From NCBI RefSeq assembly GCF_012952295.1, contig NZ_JABBCH010000002.1, positions 124,001 to 188,000 on the forward strand: 64,000 nt of DNA. Reading direction: 5' to 3'. Origin of the DNA: Crystallibacter degradans (GTDB lineage Bacteria; Actinomycetota; Actinomycetes; Actinomycetales; Micrococcaceae). Below the pieces are notes generated by a model. The model did no database searches. It saw only the letters and a list, made by a program, of their open reading frames with translations, and was not told where the DNA came from. Shown piece after piece: positions 51,134 through 58,727 of this stretch. Position 1 is the first letter of the stretch. Every line of letters starts with the position of its first letter. A program made the translations under genes and the position numbers.

Positions 51134-51505
51134 TCAGCCCCACCCCAATTCGTGCAACCGGTCATCGGCGATGCCGAAGTGGTGTGCCACCTCGTGGATC
51201 ACGGTGACCAGGACCTCGTGGATGACCTCATCCCGGCTCTCGCACATCCGCAGGATCGGTCCGCGGAACACGGTGATCCGGTCCGGAAGCGAGCCTGCGT
51301 CCCACCATTGGTCCCGCTCCGTCAGGGGTGTCCCTTCATAGAGGCCGAGCAGTTCCGTTTCGGGATCCTCCCATGGCTGCGGGGCGTATTCCTCCTCGAC
51401 AAAGATGCCCACGTTGCTCATCTCGCGGGCGATCTTGTCCGGAATTTGATCGATCGCGTCATTGACCGCGTCCTCGAAATCCGGCAGGGACATTTCCATC
51501 GGCAC
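51134..51505 (-). CDS. Zinc-metallopeptidase-like protein (DUF1025 / minimal zincin)
   Basis: The 123-residue protein has the zinc motif HEVAHHFG (HExxH plus glycine) near residue 104 and the family core MSNVGIFVEEEYAP, LGLYEGTPLTERD and ITVFRGPIL. It belongs to the small minimal-gluzincin family common in actinobacteria, whose proteolytic activity is not established. It starts with GTG at 51503-51505, which gives the usual MPxEMS-type N-terminus of relatives. The CDF gene starts 3 bp after its stop. Confidence 0.88.
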   Translation of the reverse strand: MPMEMSLPDFEDAVNDAIDQIPDKIAREMSNVGIFVEEEYAPQPWEDPETELLGLYEGTPLTERDQWWDAGSLPDRITVFRGPILRMCESRDEVIHEVLVTVIHEVAHHFGIADDRLHELGWG

Positions 51506-51607
51506 GTATCGACTCTACCCGGGCCAAAAACCCGTTTTGGAAAATCCGGATCTAGGCTCTATAGTTTTATGAGTCCACAGCGGGTGACAATCCGAAGTGG
51601 TCCTAAG

Positions 51608-51680
51608 GCCCCCATCGTCTAGCGGCCTAGGACACCGCCCTTTCACGGCGGCGGCACGGGTTCGAATCCCGTTGGGGGTA
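51608..51680 (+). tRNA. tRNA-Glu (anticodon TTC)
   Basis: A 73-nt cloverleaf. The acceptor GCCCCCA pairs with TGGGGGT, with G1-U72. The D-arm has GTCTAGCGGCCTAGGAC, the anticodon stem-loop is CCGCC-CTTTCAC-GGCGG with TTC, and the T-arm is ACGGGTTCGAATCCCGT. It is the first of three clustered tRNAs. Confidence 0.97.
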
Positions 51681-51763
51681 CTCAGTAAGCTGATTTCCAG
51701 TCAGCCGGACGTGGTCAAGGCCGCTCCAAAAGACTGGTAAGATGAATGCTGGCAAAAAAGCAA

Positions 51764-51837
51764 GGCCCTGTAGCGCAGTTGGTTAGCGCGCCGCCCTGTC
51801 ACGGCGGAGGTCGCGGGTTCGAGTCCCGTCAGGGTCG
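51764..51837 (+). tRNA. tRNA-Asp (anticodon GTC)
   Basis: A 74-nt cloverleaf. The acceptor GGCCCTG pairs with CAGGGTC and the discriminator is G, as expected for Asp. The anticodon stem-loop is CCGCC-CTGTCAC-GGCGG with GTC. It shares its anticodon stem with the neighbouring tRNA-Glu. It lies 83 bp behind it. Confidence 0.97.
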
Positions 51838-51895
51838 CTCTGGTTTTCTAGAGTGATTTAGAAAGTCAAACGGTGATCATCGTCAGATGTTCCCA

Positions 51896-51968
51896 GGCTC
51901 TGTAGCTCAGTTGGTAGAGCGTTCGACTGAAAATCGAAAGGTCACCGGATCGACGCCGGTCGGAGCCA
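51896..51968 (+). tRNA. tRNA-Phe (anticodon GAA)
   Basis: A 73-nt cloverleaf. The acceptor GGCTCTG pairs with CGGAGCC, with one U-G pair. The anticodon loop CTGAAAA has GAA in a TTCGA/TCGAA stem. The T-arm reads ACCGG-ATCGACG-CCGGT: its loop begins A instead of the near-universal T54, which is unusual. CC follows the discriminator A but no full CCA. Confidence 0.95.
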
Positions 51969-51977
51969 CCACTAGAT

Positions 51978-52007
51978 CCCCGCCTTCATGGAAGCGCGGG
52001 GTTCTTT
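51978..52007 (+). terminator. Terminator after the tRNA cluster
   Basis: CCCCGC (51978-51983) pairs with GCGGGG (51996-52001) and is followed by TTCTTTC. It lies 10 bp behind tRNA-Phe and probably ends the tRNA transcript. Confidence 0.7.
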
Positions 52008-52118
52008 CATTTAACGCAGCCCTCGCCGAATCCGGCACCTGGATTAGCGGGCATTGTCCGCCCGGCACGGCTGAAACGTTCCCATGGTCTTCACAGAGTG
52101 GCCCGATACCCTGCTTGC

Positions 52119-52742
52119 GTGGGTACGGCGCTATTTTCATTCGGGAGGACAGGACTGTTCCTGGCGAAGCTCGCGGTCATTTTCACGGCCGCGATAGTGG
52201 GACTGACTTCCTGCACACCCTTCCCGCAGTCCACGTCCGAGGCTTCGGCCAAATTGACGTCGCCCGGGGTGATCGAACCGGACCCACCGATTGAAACGGA
52301 AGCCGGACAGCCGCCGTCGTCCGCTCCCGGCTCCGGAACATTCAGCGATGGGGAAGCCGGGATCCCGGTCGACGAAATGCCCTTGGAGAGCCCGGACGGC
52401 GCCAGCAGCAGTTTCGAAGATTCGGCGGCGTCCTCGGACCCCGCCAAGTGGGGAAGTTACGGCACCAGGACCGGAGCCTGCACGGCCGTGGCGGCCAAAG
52501 TCGCCGTCCTGATGCTGGCGCCGCTGAGCTTTATTGCGGGCGTGGATGAAGCGCGGCTGGATGAGCTGCAGGCCGAGGTTGAGGATCTGCGGGATAAGGC
52601 GCCAGCTGAGCTGTACGACGAGCTGGACGAGGTTGAAGCGGAGCTGACAAAGCACGAGGACCGCACCGATTTTGACGACGAATCATTCCGGGAAGCGGTA
52701 GAGCCCATTCAGGAGTGGCTGAGGTCCAACTGCACCTTTTAA
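52119..52742 (+). CDS. Hypothetical lipoprotein
   Basis: The GTG at 52119 gives a good lipoprotein signal peptide: GRTGLFLAKLAVIFTAAIVG followed by lipobox LTSC with C32. A GTG at 52098 is also possible. The mature chain has a disordered Pro/Ser/Glu-rich stretch (about 35-105) and a short hydrophobic patch (VAAKVAVLMLAPLSFIAGVD). An acidic helical coiled-coil-like C-terminus follows (ARLDELQAEVEDLRDKAP, YDELDEVEAELTKHED), ending in SNCTF. The family is unknown to me. It lies between the tRNA terminator and the Asp23 operon. Confidence 0.65.
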   Translation: MGTALFSFGRTGLFLAKLAVIFTAAIVGLTSCTPFPQSTSEASAKLTSPGVIEPDPPIETEAGQPPSSAPGSGTFSDGEAGIPVDEMPLESPDGASSSFEDSAASSDPAKWGSYGTRTGACTAVAAKVAVLMLAPLSFIAGVDEARLDELQAEVEDLRDKAPAELYDELDEVEAELTKHEDRTDFDDESFREAVEPIQEWLRSNCTF

Positions 52743-52800
52743 CCGGGCGCTCCCGCCGCCGTCCATACGCGTTAGGCTTGCTTCAAGAGAAAGCACGGCG

Positions 52801-53304
52801 ATGGGAGAACAGGTGGAGAACCAGAATTCGGCAGGTCAACCGCCGGCGTACCAGCCCGCCGTCCCCGACCCTGCCCTCCAGGAACCGGCTTTGCACAACG
52901 CAGGTCCGGAGGCGCCCGGCCGGACAACGATCTCGGATACCGCGGTAGCCAAGGTCGCCGCGGTGGCGGCGCGCAGCGTCAGCGGGGTTTATGCCTTGGG
53001 CTCGGGCACGGCGCGTGCACTGAGCGCGCTCCGCGATGCCGTGGGCGGCAGCGATCTCGGCCAGGGCGTCCGCGTGGAGGTGGGGCAGACCCAGGTGGCC
53101 GTGGATATTAATCTGGTGGCCCAGTACGGTGTGCCGCTGCAGCAACTCGCGCAGAAGGTCCGTGCGGCGGTCTACAGTGCCGTGGAGCAGTTCGTCGGGC
53201 TGGATGTTATCGAAGTCAATGTGGAAATCAACGACGTACACGTGCCCGGCCTCAATGACGCGAAAACAACGGCGGAGAAATCCGCCCGGCAGCCGGCACC
53301 GTGA
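52801..53304 (+). CDS. Asp23/Gls24 family envelope stress protein
   Basis: The 167-residue protein has a disordered proline-rich N-terminus of about 40 residues. The Asp23 domain follows: TTISDTAVAKVAAVAARSVSGVYALG at about 41-66, then GVRVEVGQTQVAVDINLVAQYGVPLQQLAQKVRAAVYSAVEQ and LDVIEVNVEINDVHV. Asp23 proteins form membrane-tethered cytoplasmic layers held by AmaP and are induced by alkaline or cell-wall stress. It opens a five-gene run with overlapping starts and stops. Confidence 0.92.
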   Translation: MGEQVENQNSAGQPPAYQPAVPDPALQEPALHNAGPEAPGRTTISDTAVAKVAAVAARSVSGVYALGSGTARALSALRDAVGGSDLGQGVRVEVGQTQVAVDINLVAQYGVPLQQLAQKVRAAVYSAVEQFVGLDVIEVNVEINDVHVPGLNDAKTTAEKSARQPAP

Positions 53305-53333
53305 AGGCCGGAGAACCTGGAGGCAGGCCAAAA

Positions 53334-53525
53334 ATGAGCAACACCGTAGTCGGCATGGCCGTGGGCGCGGCCCTGGCGTGGGCGGCACTGGTATTCGAAT
53401 TCTGGGGCTTCCTGCTGATGGCCGTGTTCCTGGCCGTCGGCGCCCTGATCGGCCGTGCCGCGGACGGCAAACTCGATCTGCGCGGTGTCCGCGACGCGCT
53501 GACCGGACGCCGCTCCTCTTCATGA
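53334..53525 (+). CDS. Small membrane protein of the Asp23 operon (DUF2273-like)
   Basis: The 63-residue protein is almost entirely one hairpin-like membrane region: VVGMAVGAALAWAALVFEF and WGFLLMAVFLAVGALIGRA, followed by a charged tail ADGKLDLRGVRDALTGRR. This is the DUF2273-type partner found in Asp23/AmaP operons. The ATG at 53334 is preferred because GGAGG lies upstream; a GTG at 53301 would add a tail overlapping asp23. It overlaps the next gene by four bases. Confidence 0.8.
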   Translation: MSNTVVGMAVGAALAWAALVFEFWGFLLMAVFLAVGALIGRAADGKLDLRGVRDALTGRRSSS

Positions 53526-53914
53526 CTGCCGCTGATGCCGCGGTTCCGGCCCGCGGAGCAGAGCGCCGGCTCGCCGGGCATAACCGCGTCAGCACGCAGG
53601 CCCTGACCAGTACGGCCCAAGGCGTGGCCGGGGAGGTACTTGGCGTTTCCCCCACGCTCATCCGGGCAAGTTGGCGGGATGACCAGGGCTATCTGGCGCT
53701 CTCGCTGGCCCTGCCGATAGGCATTCCCTCGCTGACCCGGGTCCTGCAGGATCCGCAGCTGGTGGCCGGCTTCGGCGGCTCGATCTGGGAGCGGGTCCAC
53801 GCGGCCAAAGGGGAAATCCTGGACCGGGTCACCCGCATCAGCGGATCCACCCTGAGCCGGGTGGACATCCGCGTGACCGGAATCCGGATCCAGGGCGGAG
53901 GCCGCGTTCGATGA
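53522..53914 (+). CDS. Asp23-like protein in the envelope stress operon
   Basis: The 130-residue protein has the beta-strand pattern of a shortened Asp23 domain, with VSTQALTSTAQGVAGEVLGV at the start, YLALSLALPIGIPSL in the middle and LSRVDIRVTGIRIQGGGRVR at the end. It lacks a membrane span. The final RVDIRVTGIRI strand resembles the terminal strand of the first Asp23 protein. It overlaps both neighbours by four bases, which supports obligate co-expression. Function is inferred from the operon. Confidence 0.65.
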   Translation: MTAADAAVPARGAERRLAGHNRVSTQALTSTAQGVAGEVLGVSPTLIRASWRDDQGYLALSLALPIGIPSLTRVLQDPQLVAGFGGSIWERVHAAKGEILDRVTRISGSTLSRVDIRVTGIRIQGGGRVR

Positions 53915-54528
53915 GCGGCACCGACTACCAAAAGCAGTATGACGGCCAGGCCGGGGACCGCTTCAACGACCGGCTGGCCGTGCGCGAAACCCGCAGTTCC
54001 CGTGCCCCGGCAGCGATCATCGCCGCGGTCCTGGTTTCGCTTATCTGTCTCTACGTCCTGCTCGAAGCTGCGCTTAAAGCCATCGGCCAACCAGCCTGGC
54101 TGCTTGAACCCCGCGATTTCGCTGCCTGGCTGAACCAACTGCCCCAGAACGTGCCGCCGCTGATCCTGGGCACCAGCGGCGTTCTGATCCTCTTCGCCGG
54201 CCTGTTCTTCTTCCTGCAGGGTGTCCTGCCCGGCCATCTGCACCGCCACGTCCTCCCCAGCCGGCGCGGAATCGCCGTCGTGGACGACGAAGTTCTGGCC
54301 TCTTCGCTGGCGCGCCGTGCGCGGACCCGGGCGAATGTCACTGAGGACCAGGTGCTCGTGACGGTTTCACGCACGCTTGTGGAGGTCCAGCTGCGTCCTA
54401 CTTCCGGCATTCCGGTGGAGGAATCCGCCATCCAGTCGGTTGTGGAGGACGAGCTCCTGCGCTCGCATATCGATCCCATGCCCGAGGTCCGGGTCAGAGT
54501 CTCGACGTCGGGAGTGGTAGGCCAATGA
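53911..54528 (+). CDS. DUF6286-type membrane protein of the Asp23 operon
   Basis: The 205-residue protein has two membrane spans (IIAAVLVSLICLYVLLEAALK at about 31-51 and PLILGTSGVLILFAGLFFFLQG at about 89-110). A soluble C-terminal domain with Asp23/AmaP-like strands follows (DQVLVTVSRTLVEVQLRPT, EVRVRVSTSGVV). It matches the DUF6286 proteins found beside Asp23 genes in actinobacteria and probably anchors the complex. Coupled to both neighbours by ATGA overlaps. Confidence 0.8.
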   Translation: MSGTDYQKQYDGQAGDRFNDRLAVRETRSSRAPAAIIAAVLVSLICLYVLLEAALKAIGQPAWLLEPRDFAAWLNQLPQNVPPLILGTSGVLILFAGLFFFLQGVLPGHLHRHVLPSRRGIAVVDDEVLASSLARRARTRANVTEDQVLVTVSRTLVEVQLRPTSGIPVEESAIQSVVEDELLRSHIDPMPEVRVRVSTSGVVGQ

Positions 54529-55136
54529 ACGAGACTCCGCGGGCACTCAACCGCGTGCTGCTGACCCTGATCGGACTGCTGCTCGCCGCCGTCGGCGCCA
54601 CGGCCGTGGCGCTCGCCGCCGCTCCGGCACTCGCCGGCACCTGGCATGCGGTGACGCGGCGGGCCGGGGCAGGTGTGGAAAACGTGCTGGCCGCGACCAC
54701 CTTGCCCGGCCAGCGCGACAGCTGGCTGTGGATTGTGCTGGCGCTGGTGATGCTGGTGCTGATCGTGCTGATGATCGCGTGGGTTGCGCAGCAAGGCAAG
54801 GGCCGGGCCAGTACGTTGGCGGCCGATTACAACGACGACGGCGGCCCAGGCACCGTTGAGCTGGGCGCTGCAGTTGCGGAGCAGGCGCTGAAGGCTGCCC
54901 TGCTGGAGCACGAGGAAATCCTGCACGCCACAGTGGCCACCTACGAGTTCCGGGGCACGCCGGGCCTGCGCATCAGGGTGCTGCCGCGCAAGGGCGTGCC
55001 GCCGTACCTCGTGGCCGAGCAGGTCTCGGATCTGGTGGAAGCGCTGGACCTGGTGATCGGCCGGGAGACACCGGTGGTCATCAGCATCGGTACCAGCGCG
55101 CGCGCCCGGCTGGGGCGCACCGAACGCGTCCACTAG
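54525..55136 (+). CDS. AmaP-like alkaline shock membrane anchor protein
   Basis: The 203-residue protein has two membrane spans (LLTLIGLLLAAVGATAVALAA and LWIVLALVMLVLIVLMIAWVA) and a C-terminal cytoplasmic domain (ALLEHEEILHATVATYEFRG, LRIRVLPRKGVPPYLVAEQV). This is the AmaP plan: a membrane hairpin that recruits Asp23. It is the last gene of the operon. About 213 bp of non-coding DNA follow before the sugar transporter. Confidence 0.82.
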   Translation: MNETPRALNRVLLTLIGLLLAAVGATAVALAAAPALAGTWHAVTRRAGAGVENVLAATTLPGQRDSWLWIVLALVMLVLIVLMIAWVAQQGKGRASTLAADYNDDGGPGTVELGAAVAEQALKAALLEHEEILHATVATYEFRGTPGLRIRVLPRKGVPPYLVAEQVSDLVEALDLVIGRETPVVISIGTSARARLGRTERVH

Positions 55137-55253
55137 CTCTCCCTAGGCGGTCCTGCCTGGTTCCACGAAGGCGTGGGGTCGGCGGCTCCGTGGCTTGCAT
55201 CACAATTCAGCATCAAAGGCTACCGGTCGGTAAAACGTTCTTGTCATGCGCAG

Positions 55254-55267
55254 CGTAAGCGTTTACG
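55254..55267 (+). promoter_or_regulatory. LacI-type operator before the sugar ABC transporter
   Basis: CGTAAGCGTTTACG is a near-perfect palindrome with the central CG of LacI-family operators. It lies 83 bp before the binding-protein start. A second AACGTT core occurs at 55234-55239. The LacI regulator at 58728 is the obvious ligand. Confidence 0.7.
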
Positions 55268-55349
55268 TTTCAGATACCCGATCCACACCTGGTGGCTTAC
55301 TGCTGCTTTGTCCAGTTCACTCGCGGCCACCTGACAAAGGAGTCACAAC

Positions 55350-56705
55350 ATGGGATTTGTCCGCTCGAAAAAGGCAGTTCTGCCGTTGGCAACACTCAGT
55401 GCGCTGGCCCTCACCCTCTCCGCCTGCGGCCCAAGCGGCCCGGAAGAGGGAGGAGGAGGCTCGGAGGCGGCCGCGGACTGCAGCACCTACGAGACCTACG
55501 GAACGTTCGACGGCGCCGAGGTAAGCGTCTACTCAACCATCACCGACCTCGAAGGGGAGCGCCTCGAGAACTCCTGGGTGGACTTCGAAGAGTGCACCGG
55601 GATCGATGTAGTGTACGAAGGCTCCAACGAGTTCGAGACCCAGATCGGGGTGCGCGCCCAGGCCGGAAATCCGCCGGATGTTGCCATCATTCCGCAGCCC
55701 GGCCTGCTGGCCGCCCATGCCAAGGCAGGCTACCTGAAGCCGGCTCCGGCGGAAGTCGAAGCACTCGTGGATAAAAACTGGTCCGAGGACTGGAAGGGCT
55801 ACGGAACCGTAGACGGCACGTTCTACGCCGCTCCAATGCTGGCCAGCGTCAAGGGCTACGTCTGGTACGTGCCGTCCACCTTCGAGGAGAAGGGCTGGGA
55901 AGTCCCGCAGACCTGGGACGAAATGATGACCCTGTCCCAGACCATCGCGGACGAGGGCACCATGAAGCCCTGGTGCGCCGGTTTCGAAGCCGGCGAGGCC
56001 ACCGGCTGGCCGGGCACGGACTGGGTCGAGGACGCCGTGCTGCGCCAGGCCGGTCCGGAGGTCTACGACCAGTGGATCAGCCACGAAATCCCGTTCAACG
56101 ACCCGCAGATCGCCGACGCGTTCAACGCTGTGGGCGACATCGTCAAGAACCCGGACTACGTCAACGGCGGCTTCGGCGACGTCCGCTCCATCCTTTCCAC
56201 CACCGTCGAAGAGGGCGGCCAGCCGGTGCTGGACGGCAACTGCGCCATGCACCACCAGGCCACCTTCCAGGCAGCCAACTGGCCGGAGGGCACCACCGTG
56301 GCCGAAGACGGCGACGTCTGGGCCTTCATCACCCCGGGTGAGGAAGCCGGCGCCGGTGCCATCACCGGTGGCGGCGAATTCGTCGCCGCGTACACGGACC
56401 GCGAAGAAGTATCGGCGTTCCAGCAGTACATGGCCTCGGCGGAGTTTGCCAACAACCGTGTGCAGCAGGGAGCAGCCATCAGCGCCAACAAGGGCCTGGA
56501 CCCGTCGCTGGCGCAGAACCCGCTGGACCGGCAGTCCATCGAGCTGCTGCAGGATGAAAACACGGTGTTCCGCTTCGATGCCTCGGACCTGATGCCCGGA
56601 GCGGTCGGAGCCAACTCCTTCTGGAGCGGCATCGTCGAGTGGATCAACGGCAAGTCCACCGAGGAAGTGCTGGATTCGATCGAATCCAGCTGGCCCAGTG
56701 AGTAA
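55350..56705 (+). CDS. Sugar ABC transporter substrate-binding lipoprotein
   Basis: The 451-residue precursor has a lipoprotein signal peptide (SKKAVLPLATLSALALTLSAC, C26). It belongs to the family-1 extracellular solute-binding proteins for oligosaccharides: VYEGSNEFETQIGVRAQAGNPPDVAIIPQPG, then WYVPSTFEEKGWEVPQTWDE. GNCAMHHQATFQAANWPEG and YMASAEFANNRVQQGAAISANKG follow. The resemblance is closest to alpha-glucoside binding proteins (AglE/AglK type), but the sugar is not settled. It is the first gene of a permease operon controlled by a LacI operator. Confidence 0.9.
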   Translation: MGFVRSKKAVLPLATLSALALTLSACGPSGPEEGGGGSEAAADCSTYETYGTFDGAEVSVYSTITDLEGERLENSWVDFEECTGIDVVYEGSNEFETQIGVRAQAGNPPDVAIIPQPGLLAAHAKAGYLKPAPAEVEALVDKNWSEDWKGYGTVDGTFYAAPMLASVKGYVWYVPSTFEEKGWEVPQTWDEMMTLSQTIADEGTMKPWCAGFEAGEATGWPGTDWVEDAVLRQAGPEVYDQWISHEIPFNDPQIADAFNAVGDIVKNPDYVNGGFGDVRSILSTTVEEGGQPVLDGNCAMHHQATFQAANWPEGTTVAEDGDVWAFITPGEEAGAGAITGGGEFVAAYTDREEVSAFQQYMASAEFANNRVQQGAAISANKGLDPSLAQNPLDRQSIELLQDENTVFRFDASDLMPGAVGANSFWSGIVEWINGKSTEEVLDSIESSWPSE

Positions 56706-56792
56706 CTGAGTCCACAGGCCCGGCCGGACCGCCTGAACAGTGCACCGGCCGGGCCTCAATCGCTTCATTCCCAGCATCAAGGAGGCTGCGCC

Positions 56793-57758
56793 ATGGAAGA
56801 TCTTGGCGAGAAGTTTTTCCAGGTGGTGATTGCCCTCGCCATCTTCGCCGCGATCATCGGCCTGATCATGTTGCTGGTCGACAGGGCGCCAAAGTCGTTC
56901 CGGGACAAGGCCACGATTATCGGCTTCCTTGCCCCGGCAGCCGTTCTGCTGGCCGTCGGACTGGTCGGCCCTGCCGTACTGACGGCCCTCCTGGCCTTCA
57001 CGGACCGGAATGGCGACCCCAACGGACTGGACAATTTCGTCTGGATGTTCACGCAGCCCGAAGCTCTGGTCACGCTGCGCAATACGGTGCTCTGGGTCAT
57101 CCTGGTGCCGCTGCTCTCGACCGGTATCGGACTCGCCTATGCGGTCTTCATCGATAAGGCCAGGGGCGAAAAAGGCCTGAAGGCGCTGGTCTTCATGCCG
57201 ATGGCCATCTCGATGGTCGGTGCGGGCGTGATCTGGCGCTTCATGTACGCCTACCGCGGTGCGGAGCAGGAACAGATCGGCTTGCTCAACCAGATCCTGG
57301 TGTGGTTCGGCAGCGAGCCCAAACAGTTCCTGCTGGACGCCCCCGAAAACACGTTCTTCCTGATCGCGGTAATGATCTGGATCCAGACCGGCTTTGCCAT
57401 GGTCATCCTGTCCGCGGCGATCAAAGGCATTCCGAACGAGATTGTGGAAGCGGCCCGGCTGGACGGTGCCAGCGCCTGGCAGCAGTTCCGCAACATCACC
57501 ATTCCGTCCATCCGCGGCGCGCTCATCGTCGTGATCACTACCATCACGATCGGCACATTGAAAGTATTCGATATTGTCCGGACCATGACCGCCGGCAACT
57601 TCGAAACCTCGGTCATCGCCAACGAGATGTACACTCAGGCGTTCCGCGCCAACGAGCCCGGCCGCGGTGCCGCGCTTGCGCTGGTGCTGTTCCTGATGGT
57701 CCTGCCGATCGTCGTGTACAACGCACGGCAGCTGAAGATGCAGAGGGAGATCCGATGA
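56793..57758 (+). CDS. Sugar ABC transporter permease (MalF-like)
   Basis: The 321-residue protein has eight hydrophobic segments, two of them before the conserved six-span core, and the EAA loop EIVEAARLDGASAWQQFRNI that docks the ATPase. It matches the alpha-glucoside permease group (AglF type). The ATG follows AAGGAGG. It overlaps the next permease by four bases. Confidence 0.9.
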   Translation: MEDLGEKFFQVVIALAIFAAIIGLIMLLVDRAPKSFRDKATIIGFLAPAAVLLAVGLVGPAVLTALLAFTDRNGDPNGLDNFVWMFTQPEALVTLRNTVLWVILVPLLSTGIGLAYAVFIDKARGEKGLKALVFMPMAISMVGAGVIWRFMYAYRGAEQEQIGLLNQILVWFGSEPKQFLLDAPENTFFLIAVMIWIQTGFAMVILSAAIKGIPNEIVEAARLDGASAWQQFRNITIPSIRGALIVVITTITIGTLKVFDIVRTMTAGNFETSVIANEMYTQAFRANEPGRGAALALVLFLMVLPIVVYNARQLKMQREIR

Positions 57759-58720
57759 GCGCCATACCAGCAGATGCGTCCGCGGCGACGGCGGTGGCGA
57801 CCGAAGATGTCATCGAGTCCCGCCGGCCGGAACCAATGGCCCGACGGGTCCGGCAGCGGCTGACTTCCCGCGGCGCCACGGCGGCCGCGATCATCATCGC
57901 CACCATCTGGACCATCCCGACCTTCGGGCTGTTCATCTCCTCCTTCAGGCCCGAAGACAGCATCCAGAACAGCGGCTGGTGGAACTTCCTGGGCGACTTC
58001 CAGTTCACGCTGGAGAACTACGGCGACGTGCTGGCCTCCGGCAGAAGCTCTTCGCCCAATCTGGGCCAGTATTTCCTGAACTCCCTGGCCATCGTCATCC
58101 CGGGAACCATCTTCCCGCTGGTGCTCGCGTCCATGGCAGCCTATATTTTCGCGTGGGGCAGGTTCAGGGGCAAAGATACACTGTTCATCTTCGTCTTCGC
58201 CCTGCAGATCGTTCCGCTGCAGATGGCCCTGATTCCGCTGCTGTCCCTGTTCATCAACCTGAAAATCGGCGAATTCCAGCTGCTGCCCGCGGGCACTTAC
58301 GCGCAGCTGTGGATAGCGCACACCATCTTCGCCCTGCCGCTGGCCATCTTCCTGCTGCATAACTTCATCTCCGAGATCCCGGGCGAGATGATCGAAGCGG
58401 CACGCGTGGACGGCGCGGGCCACGCCACCATCTTCTGGCGGATCATTCTGCCGCTCTCCGTGCCGGCGATCGCCTCCTTCGGCATCTTCCAGTTCCTGTG
58501 GGTGTGGAACGATCTCCTGGTGGCGCTCGTCTTCTCCGGCGGCACCGCGGATGTCGCCCCGATTACGCAGCGGCTGGCCGAGCTGACCGGCACCCGGGGC
58601 AACGAATGGCACCGGCTCACCGCTGGAGCCTTCGTCTCCATGATCGTTCCGCTGGCGGTGTTCTTCGGCCTGCAGCGCTACTTTGTCCGCGGCCTGCTCG
58701 CAGGTGGCCTCAAGGGGTGA
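57755..58720 (+). CDS. Sugar ABC transporter permease (MalG-like)
   Basis: The 321-residue protein has a polar N-terminal tail of about 45 residues and six membrane spans. The EAA loop is at EMIEAARVDGAGHATIFWRI. It pairs with the MalF-like permease, to which it is translationally coupled. No ATP-binding subunit lies in this operon; actinobacterial sugar importers commonly share one ATPase (MsiK type) encoded elsewhere. The stop is followed by the LacI gene after 7 bp. Confidence 0.9.
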   Translation: MSAIPADASAATAVATEDVIESRRPEPMARRVRQRLTSRGATAAAIIIATIWTIPTFGLFISSFRPEDSIQNSGWWNFLGDFQFTLENYGDVLASGRSSSPNLGQYFLNSLAIVIPGTIFPLVLASMAAYIFAWGRFRGKDTLFIFVFALQIVPLQMALIPLLSLFINLKIGEFQLLPAGTYAQLWIAHTIFALPLAIFLLHNFISEIPGEMIEAARVDGAGHATIFWRIILPLSVPAIASFGIFQFLWVWNDLLVALVFSGGTADVAPITQRLAELTGTRGNEWHRLTAGAFVSMIVPLAVFFGLQRYFVRGLLAGGLKG

Positions 58721-58727
58721 GGCTGCC

